DNA from: an uncultured Rhodospirillaceae bacterium
GTDB lineage: Bacteria; Pseudomonadota; Alphaproteobacteria; Rhodospirillales; Magnetospirillaceae
Assembly: GCA_903941105.1 (NCBI GenBank)
Contig: CAJANL010000176.1
Location: 1-49,063, forward strand
Reading direction: 5' to 3'
Length of the DNA: 49,063 nt
Position 1 is the stretch's first letter. Every line of letters begins with the position of its first letter. This document shows positions 8,526 to 16,519 of the stretch, piece after piece. Under the pieces are notes generated by a model. The model worked only from the letters and a program-made list of their open reading frames with translations, had not been told where the DNA came from and ran no database searches. Both the position numbers and the translations under genes were made by a program.

Positions 8526-9382
8526 ATTGCGGGGAATTTCGCCCAACCTGGCTTTTGGGGAATCAACCGCGCCGCACCGCAGGTGAAACCGCCTCCTTGT
8601 GCGGCCACCGCGTAGAAGTGCTCCAACCGGATCAGGGCCAGGCCGACATCCCCCGACGACGACCGCATCTCGCCGGCCTCGACCTCGCCGAAGCGCACTT
8701 CGGTGCCCGGCTCGGGAGCCGGCCCGTCTATCTCCACCGGCATCAGGCGCTTGCGCACCAGACCGCGGTACTTGGTCCGCGCCGTCAACTCCTGGCCCAT
8801 GTAGCAGCCCTTGTCGAAGTCGACGCCCCGCAACTCCTCGAAACCGTTCTCCAGCAGGACGCCCTTCTCCACCGCCACGTCGCGGCTGCCGTCGGGCAGG
8901 CCGAGCCGGATGCGGTGACGGTCCCAGTCGGCAAAACTTCCAGGGGCGAACCCCGCCGCCGCCAGCGCATCGCCGCCGCCGGGCGGCAACAGCAGCCGCA
9001 CCCCGGCCTCGGCGGCGCGCGGATCGGCGAAGCTTCCGGCAATGGCGAGGGCAGCAGCATCGTCGCCCAAGGCGGCCCACACCTCGTGGTCGGTCACGGC
9101 CACGGTCACCTTGGCGCGCAATTTATACATGGACAGCTTCTTGCGCAGTTCCTCGGCGCGAGCGGCCTCGGTGTCCAGCAACAGGGTATCGTCGCGCTCG
9201 CTGATGAACAGGTCGAACAGGAACTTGCCCTGGGGGGTGAGCAGCGCCGCGTAGAGGGCGCGGCCGGGCTCCAACTTGTTGATGTCGTTGGACACCAGGC
9301 CTTGCAGAAAGCCACGCCGCTCCTCGCCGCCCACCGCGACGACGGCGCGATGATCGAGGCGCATGCTGAGCTTTTCGGCCAT
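8519..9382 (-). CDS. ygfZ: YgfZ/GcvT-like folate-binding Fe-S repair protein
   Basis: A 287-aa cytosolic protein of the YgfZ family, which uses tetrahydrofolate to support assembly or repair of certain Fe-S enzymes. The signature KGCYMGQE appears at about residues 190-197, followed by LTARTKYRGLVRKRL. The N-terminal half has the GcvT-like pattern (FLQGLVSNDI, LLTPQGKFLFDLFI). ATG at 9382 (MAEKLSMRLDHRA) fits the family start; the longer frame to 9424 is not conserved-looking. It is divergent from the glycosyltransferase at 9472. A MITE-like element inserted exactly at its stop codon leaves the coding sequence complete. Confidence 0.95.
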   Translation of the reverse strand: MAEKLSMRLDHRAVVAVGGEERRGFLQGLVSNDINKLEPGRALYAALLTPQGKFLFDLFISERDDTLLLDTEAARAEELRKKLSMYKLRAKVTVAVTDHEVWAALGDDAAALAIAGSFADPRAAEAGVRLLLPPGGGDALAAAGFAPGSFADWDRHRIRLGLPDGSRDVAVEKGVLLENGFEELRGVDFDKGCYMGQELTARTKYRGLVRKRLMPVEIDGPAPEPGTEVRFGEVEAGEMRSSSGDVGLALIRLEHFYAVAAQGGGFTCGAARLIPQKPGWAKFPAID

Positions 9383-9471
9383 GGGCGGTCCCTCCGGTGG
9401 TGGCGAGCGGAAAAGGTGAGGCAAAGCGGCCGGGTTGGCAAGGGGATGCCCGACACGTATAAGAGGCGGGC

Positions 9472-10497
9472 ATGCATATCACATTGGTCGACGATTCCAT
9501 CCCCTTCGACGGATTTACCGCCGCCAGCCGCCCGCTGGGTGGGGCGGAGAAGGCGTTCGCCGCCCTGCCCGGCGCCCTCGCCCGGCGCGGCCACACCGTA
9601 GTGGTGTTCAACCGCTGCCGCTGGGGCATGTTCGTCGAGGGCGTCCAGTGGGACACCCTGACCGACGGCCGCAAGCCGCTGCGCACCGACGTGCTGGTGG
9701 CCTTCCGCAAGCCCGGCCTGCTGGAATTCGTCCGCCACGCCGGCCGCCGCGTGCTGTGGTGGACCGGCCCCGGCCGCCTGCTCGATGCCAAGCCGGTACG
9801 CGAGGTGCTCGAGTCGCACAAGCCGCTGGTGCTGCTGACCGCCGAGGCCCAGGCCACTCAATGGCGGGCCAACGGTCTGGCCGCCGGACTGCTGCCCGCC
9901 GCCGTGCGCCAGGATTTCGTGATGGGCGAGCCCAAGCCCGAGACGCCGCCGCGCGCCATCGTCACCACCCACCCTTCGCACGGACTGGAATGGCTGGTCG
10001 ACCTGTGGATCACCCGCATCCGCCCCCACGCGCCCACCGCCCAGTTGCACATCCATTCCATGACCATGGCCCGCGCCGCCGAAGGCAGCGAGATCGAGCA
10101 ACCGTTCCGCGCCCTGGCCGCCAAGGTACTGGCGGCGCGCGGCCACGGCGTCATCGTCGAGCGGCCGCAGGGCGACCACCTGATGGCGGCGGCGTTCCGC
10201 GAGGCCCGCGTGCACCTCTATCCCGGCCACGCCGACGACATGGGCTGCTACACCCTGATGGAAAGCCAGGCCTGCGGCTGCCCGGCGGTGGTACGGCGGC
10301 TGGGGGCGGCTCCCGAGCGGGTGGAAGACGGCGTCTCGGCCTATGTGGCGCCCGACGACGACGCCTTCGCCAATCTGGCCGCCCTGCTGCTCAACGACGA
10401 TGGGGTGCAGCGGTCCATGGCGGCCGGGGCCAGTGCCCTCTACAAGCCACGAACCTGGGAAGCGGCGGCGGAGCGCTTCGAGGCCATGGTGAAATGA
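9472..10497 (+). CDS. Glycosyltransferase, GT4-like
   Basis: A 341-aa GT-B fold protein with no membrane segment. The N-terminal Rossmann half contains PLGGAEKAFAALPGALARRGH. The C-terminal half carries the donor-site pattern LYPGHADDMGCYTLMESQACGCPAVV (about 244-269), in which the Glu of MESQACG corresponds to the second Glu of the GT4 EX7E motif; the first Glu is not obvious, so activity is likely but not certain. It ends in an ATGA overlap with a second glycosyltransferase. With asparagine synthetase downstream, this looks like a small glycan or surface-modification locus. Sugar donor and acceptor cannot be read from sequence. Confidence 0.85.
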   Translation: MHITLVDDSIPFDGFTAASRPLGGAEKAFAALPGALARRGHTVVVFNRCRWGMFVEGVQWDTLTDGRKPLRTDVLVAFRKPGLLEFVRHAGRRVLWWTGPGRLLDAKPVREVLESHKPLVLLTAEAQATQWRANGLAAGLLPAAVRQDFVMGEPKPETPPRAIVTTHPSHGLEWLVDLWITRIRPHAPTAQLHIHSMTMARAAEGSEIEQPFRALAAKVLAARGHGVIVERPQGDHLMAAAFREARVHLYPGHADDMGCYTLMESQACGCPAVVRRLGAAPERVEDGVSAYVAPDDDAFANLAALLLNDDGVQRSMAAGASALYKPRTWEAAAERFEAMVK

Positions 10498-11522
10498 CTC
10501 GTCTGTTGCAGGCCATGGCGGGCGCGGCGCATGGCGGCGCCGAGGCGTTCTTCGAGCGGCTTACGCTGGCGCTGGAACGGAGCGGGCTGCACCAGCGGGT
10601 GCTGATCCGCCGCAATCCTCAGCGCGCCCACCTGTTGCGCGATAGCGGCGTCGAGGTCGAGGAACTGGGCTTCGGCGGCGTGCTCGACCTGCCCACCCGC
10701 TGGGGATTCTCCCGGGCGGTCAAGCGGTTCGAGCCCAGCGTGGTGCTGACCTGGATGAACCGCGCCAGCCGGTTCTGCCCCGAGGGGCCGTTCGTGCAGG
10801 TGGGACGGCTGGGCGGCTATTACGACCTCAAATACTACCGCCGCTGCAGCCATCTGGTGGGCAACACCCAGGACATCTGTGACTGGGTGATCGGCCAGGG
10901 CTGGCCGGCGGAACGGGTGCACTACCTGCCCAACTTCGTCACCAATGCCACCGCCAAACCGGTGCCGCGCGCCAGCCTCGACACCCCGCCGGGGGTGCCG
11001 CTGCTGCTGGCGCTGGGCCGGCTGCATGCCAACAAGGCGTTCGATGTGCTGCTGAAGGCGCTGGTCGAGGTGCCCGGCGCCTATCTGTGGATCGCCGGCG
11101 ACGGCCCCTTGCGCACCGAACTTGAGGCGCTGGCCGCCCGTCTCTCGATCAAGCCCCGCGTGCGCTTCCTCGGCTGGCGCGACGACGTGGCGGCGCTGTA
11201 CGCCGCCGCCGACCTGTTCGTCTGCCCGTCGCGCCACGAGCCGTTGGGCAACGTGGTCATCGAGGCCTGGGCGCAAGGGGTGCCGGTGGTCGCCGCCGCC
11301 TCGCAGGGACCGACCCAACTGATCGCCGACGGCCGCGACGGCCTGCTGGCGCCGGTGGACGACGCCCACGCCCTGGCCTCCGCCATCCGCCGCCTGCTGG
11401 GCGAGCGCGGCCTCGCCGAAGCCCTGGGCACCGGCGGCCGCCAAGCCTACGAGCAGCGCTTCACCGAGGCGGCCGTGGTGGGCAAGTATCGCGAGTTCCT
11501 CGACAAGGTGGGGCGGAGATGA
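10494..11522 (+). CDS. Glycosyltransferase family 4
   Basis: A 342-aa glycosyltransferase. The N-terminal half has GGAEAFFERLTLALERSG. The C-terminal half has the classic GT4 donor site: LLALGRLHANKAFDVLLKAL, WIAGDGPLRTELEALA, VRFLGWRDDVAALYAAADLFVCPSRHEPLGNVVIEAWAQG. The EX7E motif is present (Glu of HEPLGNVVIEAW). It overlaps the upstream glycosyltransferase by 4 nt and is followed after 19 nt by asnB, so the three are probably one transcript. Members of this family commonly build LPS core or O-antigen. The acceptor here is unknown. Confidence 0.93.
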   Translation: MTRLLQAMAGAAHGGAEAFFERLTLALERSGLHQRVLIRRNPQRAHLLRDSGVEVEELGFGGVLDLPTRWGFSRAVKRFEPSVVLTWMNRASRFCPEGPFVQVGRLGGYYDLKYYRRCSHLVGNTQDICDWVIGQGWPAERVHYLPNFVTNATAKPVPRASLDTPPGVPLLLALGRLHANKAFDVLLKALVEVPGAYLWIAGDGPLRTELEALAARLSIKPRVRFLGWRDDVAALYAAADLFVCPSRHEPLGNVVIEAWAQGVPVVAAASQGPTQLIADGRDGLLAPVDDAHALASAIRRLLGERGLAEALGTGGRQAYEQRFTEAAVVGKYREFLDKVGRR

Positions 11523-11541
11523 GCGGGGAGGGACCCGCCTG

Positions 11542-13305
11542 ATGTGCGGCATCGCCGGCCTGATGACCGCCAGCGGCGCGGCCCCCGACCAAGGCAGCCT
11601 CGACCGGCTCGCCGATGCCTTGGCCCATCGCGGCCCCGACGGGCGCGGACAGCATGTGGCCGGCGGGGTCGGGCTGGTGCAGACGCGGCTGGCCATCATC
11701 GACCTGGAGGGCGGCCGCCAGCCGATTCTCGACGGGACGGGGCGCGCCATCGTCGCCAATGGCGAGGTCTACAACTACATCGAACTGAAGGCCGAGATGC
11801 CGGAGGTACGGTTCGTCACCGGCTCGGATTGCGAACCGCCGCTTTACCTCAGCCGCGACGAGGGCACCAGCTTCCCGCTGCGCCTGCGCGGCATGTATGC
11901 GCTGGCCATCCACGACTCGCATCACCGCCGCCTGACGCTATCGCGCGACCCGTTCGGCATCAAGCCGCTCTATGTCGCCGAGACCACCGCCGGGCTGGCC
12001 TTCGCCTCCGAGCCGCAGGCCCTGGTGGCGGCGGGAGTGGTGGCGCCCGAGGTCAACCCCGCGGCACGGGCCGAGCTGCTGCAACTGCAATTCACCACCG
12101 GCGCCGAGACCATCTTCACCGGCATCCGCCGCCTCCTGCCCGGCGAGACGGTGGTGGCCGAGCAGGGCCGCATCATCGAGAGCCACCGCCTCGCCGCCCT
12201 GCCCGCCGCTCCGCCCGTCGACGGCCCGCTGGCCGGCGACGCCGAGGCGCTGCTGTATCAACTCGACGGCGTGCTGATGGACTCGGTGGAGTTGCACCAG
12301 CGCTCCGACGTGCCCTACGGCATGTTCCTGTCGGGCGGCATCGATTCGTCGGTGGTGCTGGCCATGATGGCGCGGCTCAATCCCAAGGGGGTACTGGCCT
12401 TCACCGCCGGTTTTCCCGGTACCGGCGTCCACGACGAACGCGCCCACGCCCGCCAACTGGCCGAGTCCGTCGGTGCCTGCCACGTCGAGGTCGAGTTCAC
12501 CGAGGCCGATTTCTGGTCGCTGCTGCCCCGGGTCGCCGCCGCCATGGATGACCCCGCCGCCGACTACGCCGTGCTGCCCACCTTCAAGCTGGCCGCCGAG
12601 GCGCGCCGGCAGGTCAAGGTGATCCTGTCCGGCGAGGGCGGCGACGAGCTGTTCGGCGGCTATGGCCGCTATCGCCACGCCATGCGGCCGTGGCCGCTGA
12701 CCAAGCCCATGCGGCGCTCGGGCACCTTCGACGGGCTGGGCGTGCTGCGCGACGAGACCAAGGGCTGGCGCGCCGGCATTGCCGCCGCCGAGCGGGCCGA
12801 AGCCCTGCCCGGCCGCTCGCGGTTGCAGGTGGTGCAAGCGGTGGACTGCGCCGACTGGCTGCCCAACGACCTGCTGGGCAAGCTCGACCGCTGCCTGATG
12901 GCCAACGGCGTCGAGGGCCGCGTCCCCTTCCTCGACCCGGTAGTAGCCGCCTTCGCCTTCCGCCTGCCCGACGCCTTGAAGGTGCGCCACGGCATGGGCA
13001 AATGGCTGCTGCGGAAATGGCTCGACAAGGCCATGCCGGCGGCACGCCCCTTCGACAGGAAGCGCGGCTTCACCGTCCCGGTGGCCGAGTGGATCGCCAA
13101 GCGCCCTGAAATCGGACAACTGGTGGCCCGCCAGCCCGGCATCGCCGAAATCGCCCGCCCGGGCACGGTGGAAAAGCTGTTCCGCCACTCGGGCAAGGAC
13201 ACCGGCTTCGCCTGCTGGACTCTGCTGTTCTACGCCCTCTGGCACCAGCGCCACATTCTGGGGATACCCGCCGAGGGCGATGTGGGCGCTGCACTGTCGA
13301 GGTGA
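11542..13305 (+). CDS. asnB: Asparagine synthase (glutamine-hydrolysing)
   Basis: A 587-aa two-domain amidotransferase. Met is followed by the nucleophile Cys2 (MCGIAG), and the class II glutaminase domain continues with LAHRGPDG, TRLAIIDL, ANGEVYNY and DPFGIKPLY. The synthetase domain has the PP-loop SGGIDSS (about 264-270) and SGEGGDELFGGYGRY. It converts aspartate, glutamine and ATP to asparagine. The position directly behind two glycosyltransferases is common for AsnB paralogs in surface-polysaccharide loci, where they may amidate sugar acids or peptides. Whether this copy serves free asparagine supply or such a modification cannot be decided from sequence. Confidence 0.94.
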   Translation: MCGIAGLMTASGAAPDQGSLDRLADALAHRGPDGRGQHVAGGVGLVQTRLAIIDLEGGRQPILDGTGRAIVANGEVYNYIELKAEMPEVRFVTGSDCEPPLYLSRDEGTSFPLRLRGMYALAIHDSHHRRLTLSRDPFGIKPLYVAETTAGLAFASEPQALVAAGVVAPEVNPAARAELLQLQFTTGAETIFTGIRRLLPGETVVAEQGRIIESHRLAALPAAPPVDGPLAGDAEALLYQLDGVLMDSVELHQRSDVPYGMFLSGGIDSSVVLAMMARLNPKGVLAFTAGFPGTGVHDERAHARQLAESVGACHVEVEFTEADFWSLLPRVAAAMDDPAADYAVLPTFKLAAEARRQVKVILSGEGGDELFGGYGRYRHAMRPWPLTKPMRRSGTFDGLGVLRDETKGWRAGIAAAERAEALPGRSRLQVVQAVDCADWLPNDLLGKLDRCLMANGVEGRVPFLDPVVAAFAFRLPDALKVRHGMGKWLLRKWLDKAMPAARPFDRKRGFTVPVAEWIAKRPEIGQLVARQPGIAEIARPGTVEKLFRHSGKDTGFACWTLLFYALWHQRHILGIPAEGDVGAALSR

Positions 13306-13360
13306 TAACCTATTCTCCCTCCTCCGCTGTGGGAGGGGCAATTCTTGATCCGAGGCCCCC

Positions 13361-14689
13361 ATGCAGACCTTCGACCTGATCCTGCGTAACGGAACCGCGG
13401 TGACGCCCTCCGGGATCGCCAAGACCGACATCGGGGTGCGCGATGGGCGCATCGCCGCCATCGGCGACCTCGGCGCCGCCTCGGCGGCCGACGAGATCGA
13501 CGCCTGGGGGCTGACGGTGCTGCCCGGCATCATCGACACCCAGGTGCATTTCCGCGAGCCCGGCCTGGAGTACAAGGAAGACCTCGCCACCGGCACCGCC
13601 GCCGCGGCCCAGGGCGGCGTGGTGGCGGTGTTCGAGATGCCCAACACCAAGCCGTCCACCACCAGTGACGCCGACATCGCCGACAAGCTGGCCCGCGCCA
13701 AGGGCCGCGCCTGGGTGGATCACGCCTTCTTCCTTGGCGCTGCCGCCGACAATGTCGAGCATCTGGCGGAATGGGAACGGCTGCCCGGCTGTGCCGGCAT
13801 CAAGGTGTTCATGGGCTCCTCCACCGGCAGCCTGCTGGTCTCCGACGACGCGACCCTGGCCCGCGTGCTGGCCGCCGGCTTCCGCCGCATCGCCGTGCAT
13901 TGCGAGGACGAGGAACGCCTGGCCGAGCGCAAGCACCTCGTCGAAGGCGGCGCCCATCCCCGCCTGCACCCGGAATGGCGCGACGCCGAGACCGCGTTGA
14001 AGGCCACCCGCCGGCTGGTCGGGCTGGCCGAGGCGGCACGGCGGCGGGTGCATGTGCTGCACGTCACCACCGCCGAGGAAATGGCCTTCCTTGCCGATCA
14101 CAAGGACTTCGCCACCGTCGAGACGACGCCGCAGCACCTGACTTTGGCGGCGCCCGAGTGCTACGACCGCCTCGGCACCTACGCCCAGATGAACCCGCCC
14201 ATCCGCGACGCCCGCCACCGCGAGGCGCTGTGGCAGGCGGTGGCCGACGGTGTCGTCGATGTGCTGGGGTCCGACCATGCCCCCCACACCCGCGAGGAAA
14301 AGGACAAGCCCTATCCGCAGAGCCCCTCGGGCATGACCGGGGTGCAGACGCTGGTGCCATTGATGCTGGACCATATCAATGCCGGCCGTCTCAGCCTGGA
14401 GCGCTTCGTCGACCTGATGTGCGCCGGCCCGGCCCGCATCTTCAACATCCGGGGCAAGGGGCGCATCGCGGTGGGCTATGACGCCGACTTCACCGTGGTG
14501 GACATGAAGGCCGACCGAGTCATTACCAACGCCTGGATCGAAAGCCGCTGCGGCTGGACACCCTTCGACGGCAAGCGCGTCACCGGCTGGCCCACCGCCA
14601 CCATCATCCGCGGCCGCATGGTGATGCGCGACGGCCAGTTGCTGGGCTCACCGGCCGGTGAGCCGGTGCGGTTCGGCGAGAGTGGGTGA
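13361..14689 (+). CDS. pyrC: Dihydroorotase (alphaproteobacterial type)
   Basis: A 442-aa amidohydrolase matching the dihydroorotase family (carbamoyl-aspartate to dihydroorotate, pyrimidine synthesis). Motifs: IIDTQVHFREPG (58-69), EMPNTKP (92-98), GIKVFMGSSTG (146-156), AVHCEDE (178-184), HVLHVTT (231-237) and GSDHAPH (303-309). The metal site is atypical: the first His of the usual HxH is Gln61, while His63, Lys148, His180, His234 and Asp305 remain. From memory, the same Gln occurs in other alphaproteobacterial dihydroorotases, so it may be a lineage feature rather than a defect. It lies 55 bp after asnB. Confidence 0.9.
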   Translation: MQTFDLILRNGTAVTPSGIAKTDIGVRDGRIAAIGDLGAASAADEIDAWGLTVLPGIIDTQVHFREPGLEYKEDLATGTAAAAQGGVVAVFEMPNTKPSTTSDADIADKLARAKGRAWVDHAFFLGAAADNVEHLAEWERLPGCAGIKVFMGSSTGSLLVSDDATLARVLAAGFRRIAVHCEDEERLAERKHLVEGGAHPRLHPEWRDAETALKATRRLVGLAEAARRRVHVLHVTTAEEMAFLADHKDFATVETTPQHLTLAAPECYDRLGTYAQMNPPIRDARHREALWQAVADGVVDVLGSDHAPHTREEKDKPYPQSPSGMTGVQTLVPLMLDHINAGRLSLERFVDLMCAGPARIFNIRGKGRIAVGYDADFTVVDMKADRVITNAWIESRCGWTPFDGKRVTGWPTATIIRGRMVMRDGQLLGSPAGEPVRFGESG

Positions 14690-14750
14690 ACGATACGCCC
14701 CCTTGACCACCCTCAATCCCTTGCCCCGCCGCATCCGCTATCCTGCCCTC

Positions 14751-15044
14751 ATGACCGAAGACCACGTCCGCGACATTCTTTGCAACCTTCTCGACCCCGA
14801 CGTCGGCGTCAACATCGTCGACCTCGGGCTGGTGGAGAGCGTCACCGTCACCACCGGCCGCATTCATGTTGGCCTGATCATGACCACCCCGGCCTGCCCG
14901 CAATCGAGCTACATCCGCGACGAGGCGTTGCGCCTGCTGGCCGAGCCCGGCGTCGAGGTCACCGTGGACATTCTGGATTCGCCGTTCTGGGAGCCGTCGC
15001 GCATGTCGGCCTCGGCCAAATCCATCATGGGCTGGCCCGGTTGA
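14751..15044 (+). CDS. MIP18/DUF59-family metal-sulfur cluster protein
   Basis: A 97-aa cytosolic protein of the DUF59 (SufT/PaaD/MIP18) family, which helps mature Fe-S or related metal-sulfur enzymes. Seen are VRDILCNLLDPDVGVNIVDLGLV at the N-terminus and the conserved-Cys segment MTTPACPQSS (Cys near residue 49). ATG at 14751 is used; the longer upstream frame lacks family similarity. Its stop is inside the TTGA start of the next gene, so the two are probably translationally coupled. DUF59 proteins are found near denitrification genes in some bacteria, which fits the NnrS-like neighbour. Confidence 0.92.
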   Translation: MTEDHVRDILCNLLDPDVGVNIVDLGLVESVTVTTGRIHVGLIMTTPACPQSSYIRDEALRLLAEPGVEVTVDILDSPFWEPSRMSASAKSIMGWPG

Positions 15045-16099
15045 GCGGCTATACTCGCGCCCCCCTGTTCGCCGCCGGAGCCGCCAGCCTGCTGGCAGGA
15101 TTGGCAGCGGGCGAGGCGCGGCTGGGTTGGCCAACACCCGATCTCGCCCACAGCCTCGTCCTGGTGCATGGCCCGCTGATGGTGTGCGGCTTCTTCGGCA
15201 CCGTCATCGGGCTGGAACGCGCCGTCGCCCTGGGTCGCCCCTGGGGCTTCATGGCGCCCGCCGCCACCGGCCTCGGCGGCGGGCTGCTGATCCTCGGCCA
15301 GGGTAGCGCCGGTGCCGCCGCCATCACTCTCGGCAGCCTGCTGTTCGCCGCCATGGCGCTGGTGGTGCTGATCCGCCAGCCGCAGGCCTTCACCGCCGTG
15401 ATGGGCCTGGGCGCCCTGGCCTGGCTGGGCGCCAACCTCGCCTGGATGGGCGGCGTCGAGGTGTCGCGGGTGGTGCCGGGCTGGGCCGCCTTCCTGGTCT
15501 TCACCATCGCCGGCGAGCGGCTGGAGCTGTCACGCTTCCTGCCGCCGTGGCGGTGGCGCACCCCCACCCTGATTCCCACCGTGCTGCTGGTACTGGCCGG
15601 CATCGCCTTGGCCTCGTGGCCACTGTTCGGCCTCGGGCTGATCACCATGGTGGCGTGGTCGCTGATGAACGATGTGGCGCGGCGCACCGTGCGCCAGCAG
15701 GGGCTCACCCGCTATGTCGCCGTCTGCCTGCTGTCGGGCTATTTCTGGCTGGCGGTGGCGGGCGTGGCGGCAATCGCCTCGCCGGGGAATGCCGGCTATG
15801 GCTACGACGCGGCCCTGCACGCCCTGTTCGTCGGCTTCGTCTTCGCCATGGTGTTCGGTCACGCTCCGGTCATCGCTCCGGCGGTGCTGAAGGTGAGCCT
15901 GCCCTATCGGCCGTATTTCTATGCGCCGCTGGCGCTGCTGCACCTGTCGCTGATCCTGCGCCTGCTCGGCGATGGGGCCGAAGCCGATGCAATGCGGCAA
16001 TGGGGCGGGCTGCTGAACGGCGCGGCCATCGTCGCCTTCATGCTGACCATGGCCGGCACCGCCCTTGCGGCTAGGCGTCGTCCTCGGCCTTGCGGTTGA
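15041..16099 (+). CDS. NnrS-like multipass membrane protein
   Basis: A 352-aa protein with about ten to twelve hydrophobic helices. It has the His-containing helix pattern expected of NnrS proteins: LVLVHGPLMVCGFFGTVIGLER near residues 40-61 and a second cluster HALFVGFVFAMVFGHAPVIAPA near residues 255-276. NnrS is a heme- and copper-containing membrane protein that protects against nitric oxide stress. The start is TTG at 15041, overlapping the DUF59 stop (TTGA); no later start keeps the first helix. The 3' end overlaps the convergent receiver gene by 29 nt. Family assignment is by motif only and is moderately sure. Confidence 0.72.
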   Translation: MSGYTRAPLFAAGAASLLAGLAAGEARLGWPTPDLAHSLVLVHGPLMVCGFFGTVIGLERAVALGRPWGFMAPAATGLGGGLLILGQGSAGAAAITLGSLLFAAMALVVLIRQPQAFTAVMGLGALAWLGANLAWMGGVEVSRVVPGWAAFLVFTIAGERLELSRFLPPWRWRTPTLIPTVLLVLAGIALASWPLFGLGLITMVAWSLMNDVARRTVRQQGLTRYVAVCLLSGYFWLAVAGVAAIASPGNAGYGYDAALHALFVGFVFAMVFGHAPVIAPAVLKVSLPYRPYFYAPLALLHLSLILRLLGDGAEADAMRQWGGLLNGAAIVAFMLTMAGTALAARRRPRPCG

Positions 16100-16487
16100 G
16101 CAGGGCGGTGATGAAGCCGGAAAAGCCCTTGGGATTGAACGGCTTCACCAGATAACCGGAGACGCCCAGCGCCTTGGCGCGCTTGGCCACGATGGTGTCC
16201 TTGTTGGCGGTGAACATCACCACCGGCGTGCCGGCGACGATGGTGTTGAGCGACGAGCGGATGCCACCCAGCAAGGCCAGCCCGTCGATCGGCTTCATCT
16301 CAAGATCGCAGATGACCACTGCCGGCTGCTGCTCGAAGGCAATGCGCAGCCCCTCGCCGCCCTCTTCCGCCACGAACACCTTGACGGCCCCCATGGCCTC
16401 CAGCAGGCGAACAAGAAGATCGCGCTGCGAATGGTCGTCCTCGACCACAAGTGCGGTCACATCGGGGGCGGTGAATTTTTCGATCAT
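16071..16487 (-). CDS. Single-domain response regulator (CheY-like)
   Basis: A 138-aa stand-alone receiver. The acidic pocket is Glu16-Asp17-Asp18, the phospho-acceptor is Asp61 (VVICDLEMKPIDG), Thr93 follows strand 4 and Lys115 is in YLVKPF, so it should be phosphorylatable. It has no output domain. It sits 32 bp downstream of hrpB on the same strand and overlaps the NnrS-like gene tail by 29 nt. A similar receiver lies at 33632-34027. No histidine kinase is nearby, so its partner must lie elsewhere. Confidence 0.9.
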   Translation of the reverse strand: MIEKFTAPDVTALVVEDDHSQRDLLVRLLEAMGAVKVFVAEEGGEGLRIAFEQQPAVVICDLEMKPIDGLALLGGIRSSLNTIVAGTPVVMFTANKDTIVAKRAKALGVSGYLVKPFNPKGFSGFITALLNRKAEDDA

Positions 16488-16519
16488 ATTATCGAGAAAC
16501 CACGATGCGGCATGGCAAG

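Noticed and set aside
13306..13345. CCCTCC/GGAGGG hairpin after asnB as a terminator
   Set aside because: Only a 6-bp stem with no T-run after it, and pyrC follows on the same strand.
11938..13701. 587-aa minus-strand frame opposite asnB
   Set aside because: Antisense shadow; asnB shows all catalytic motifs.
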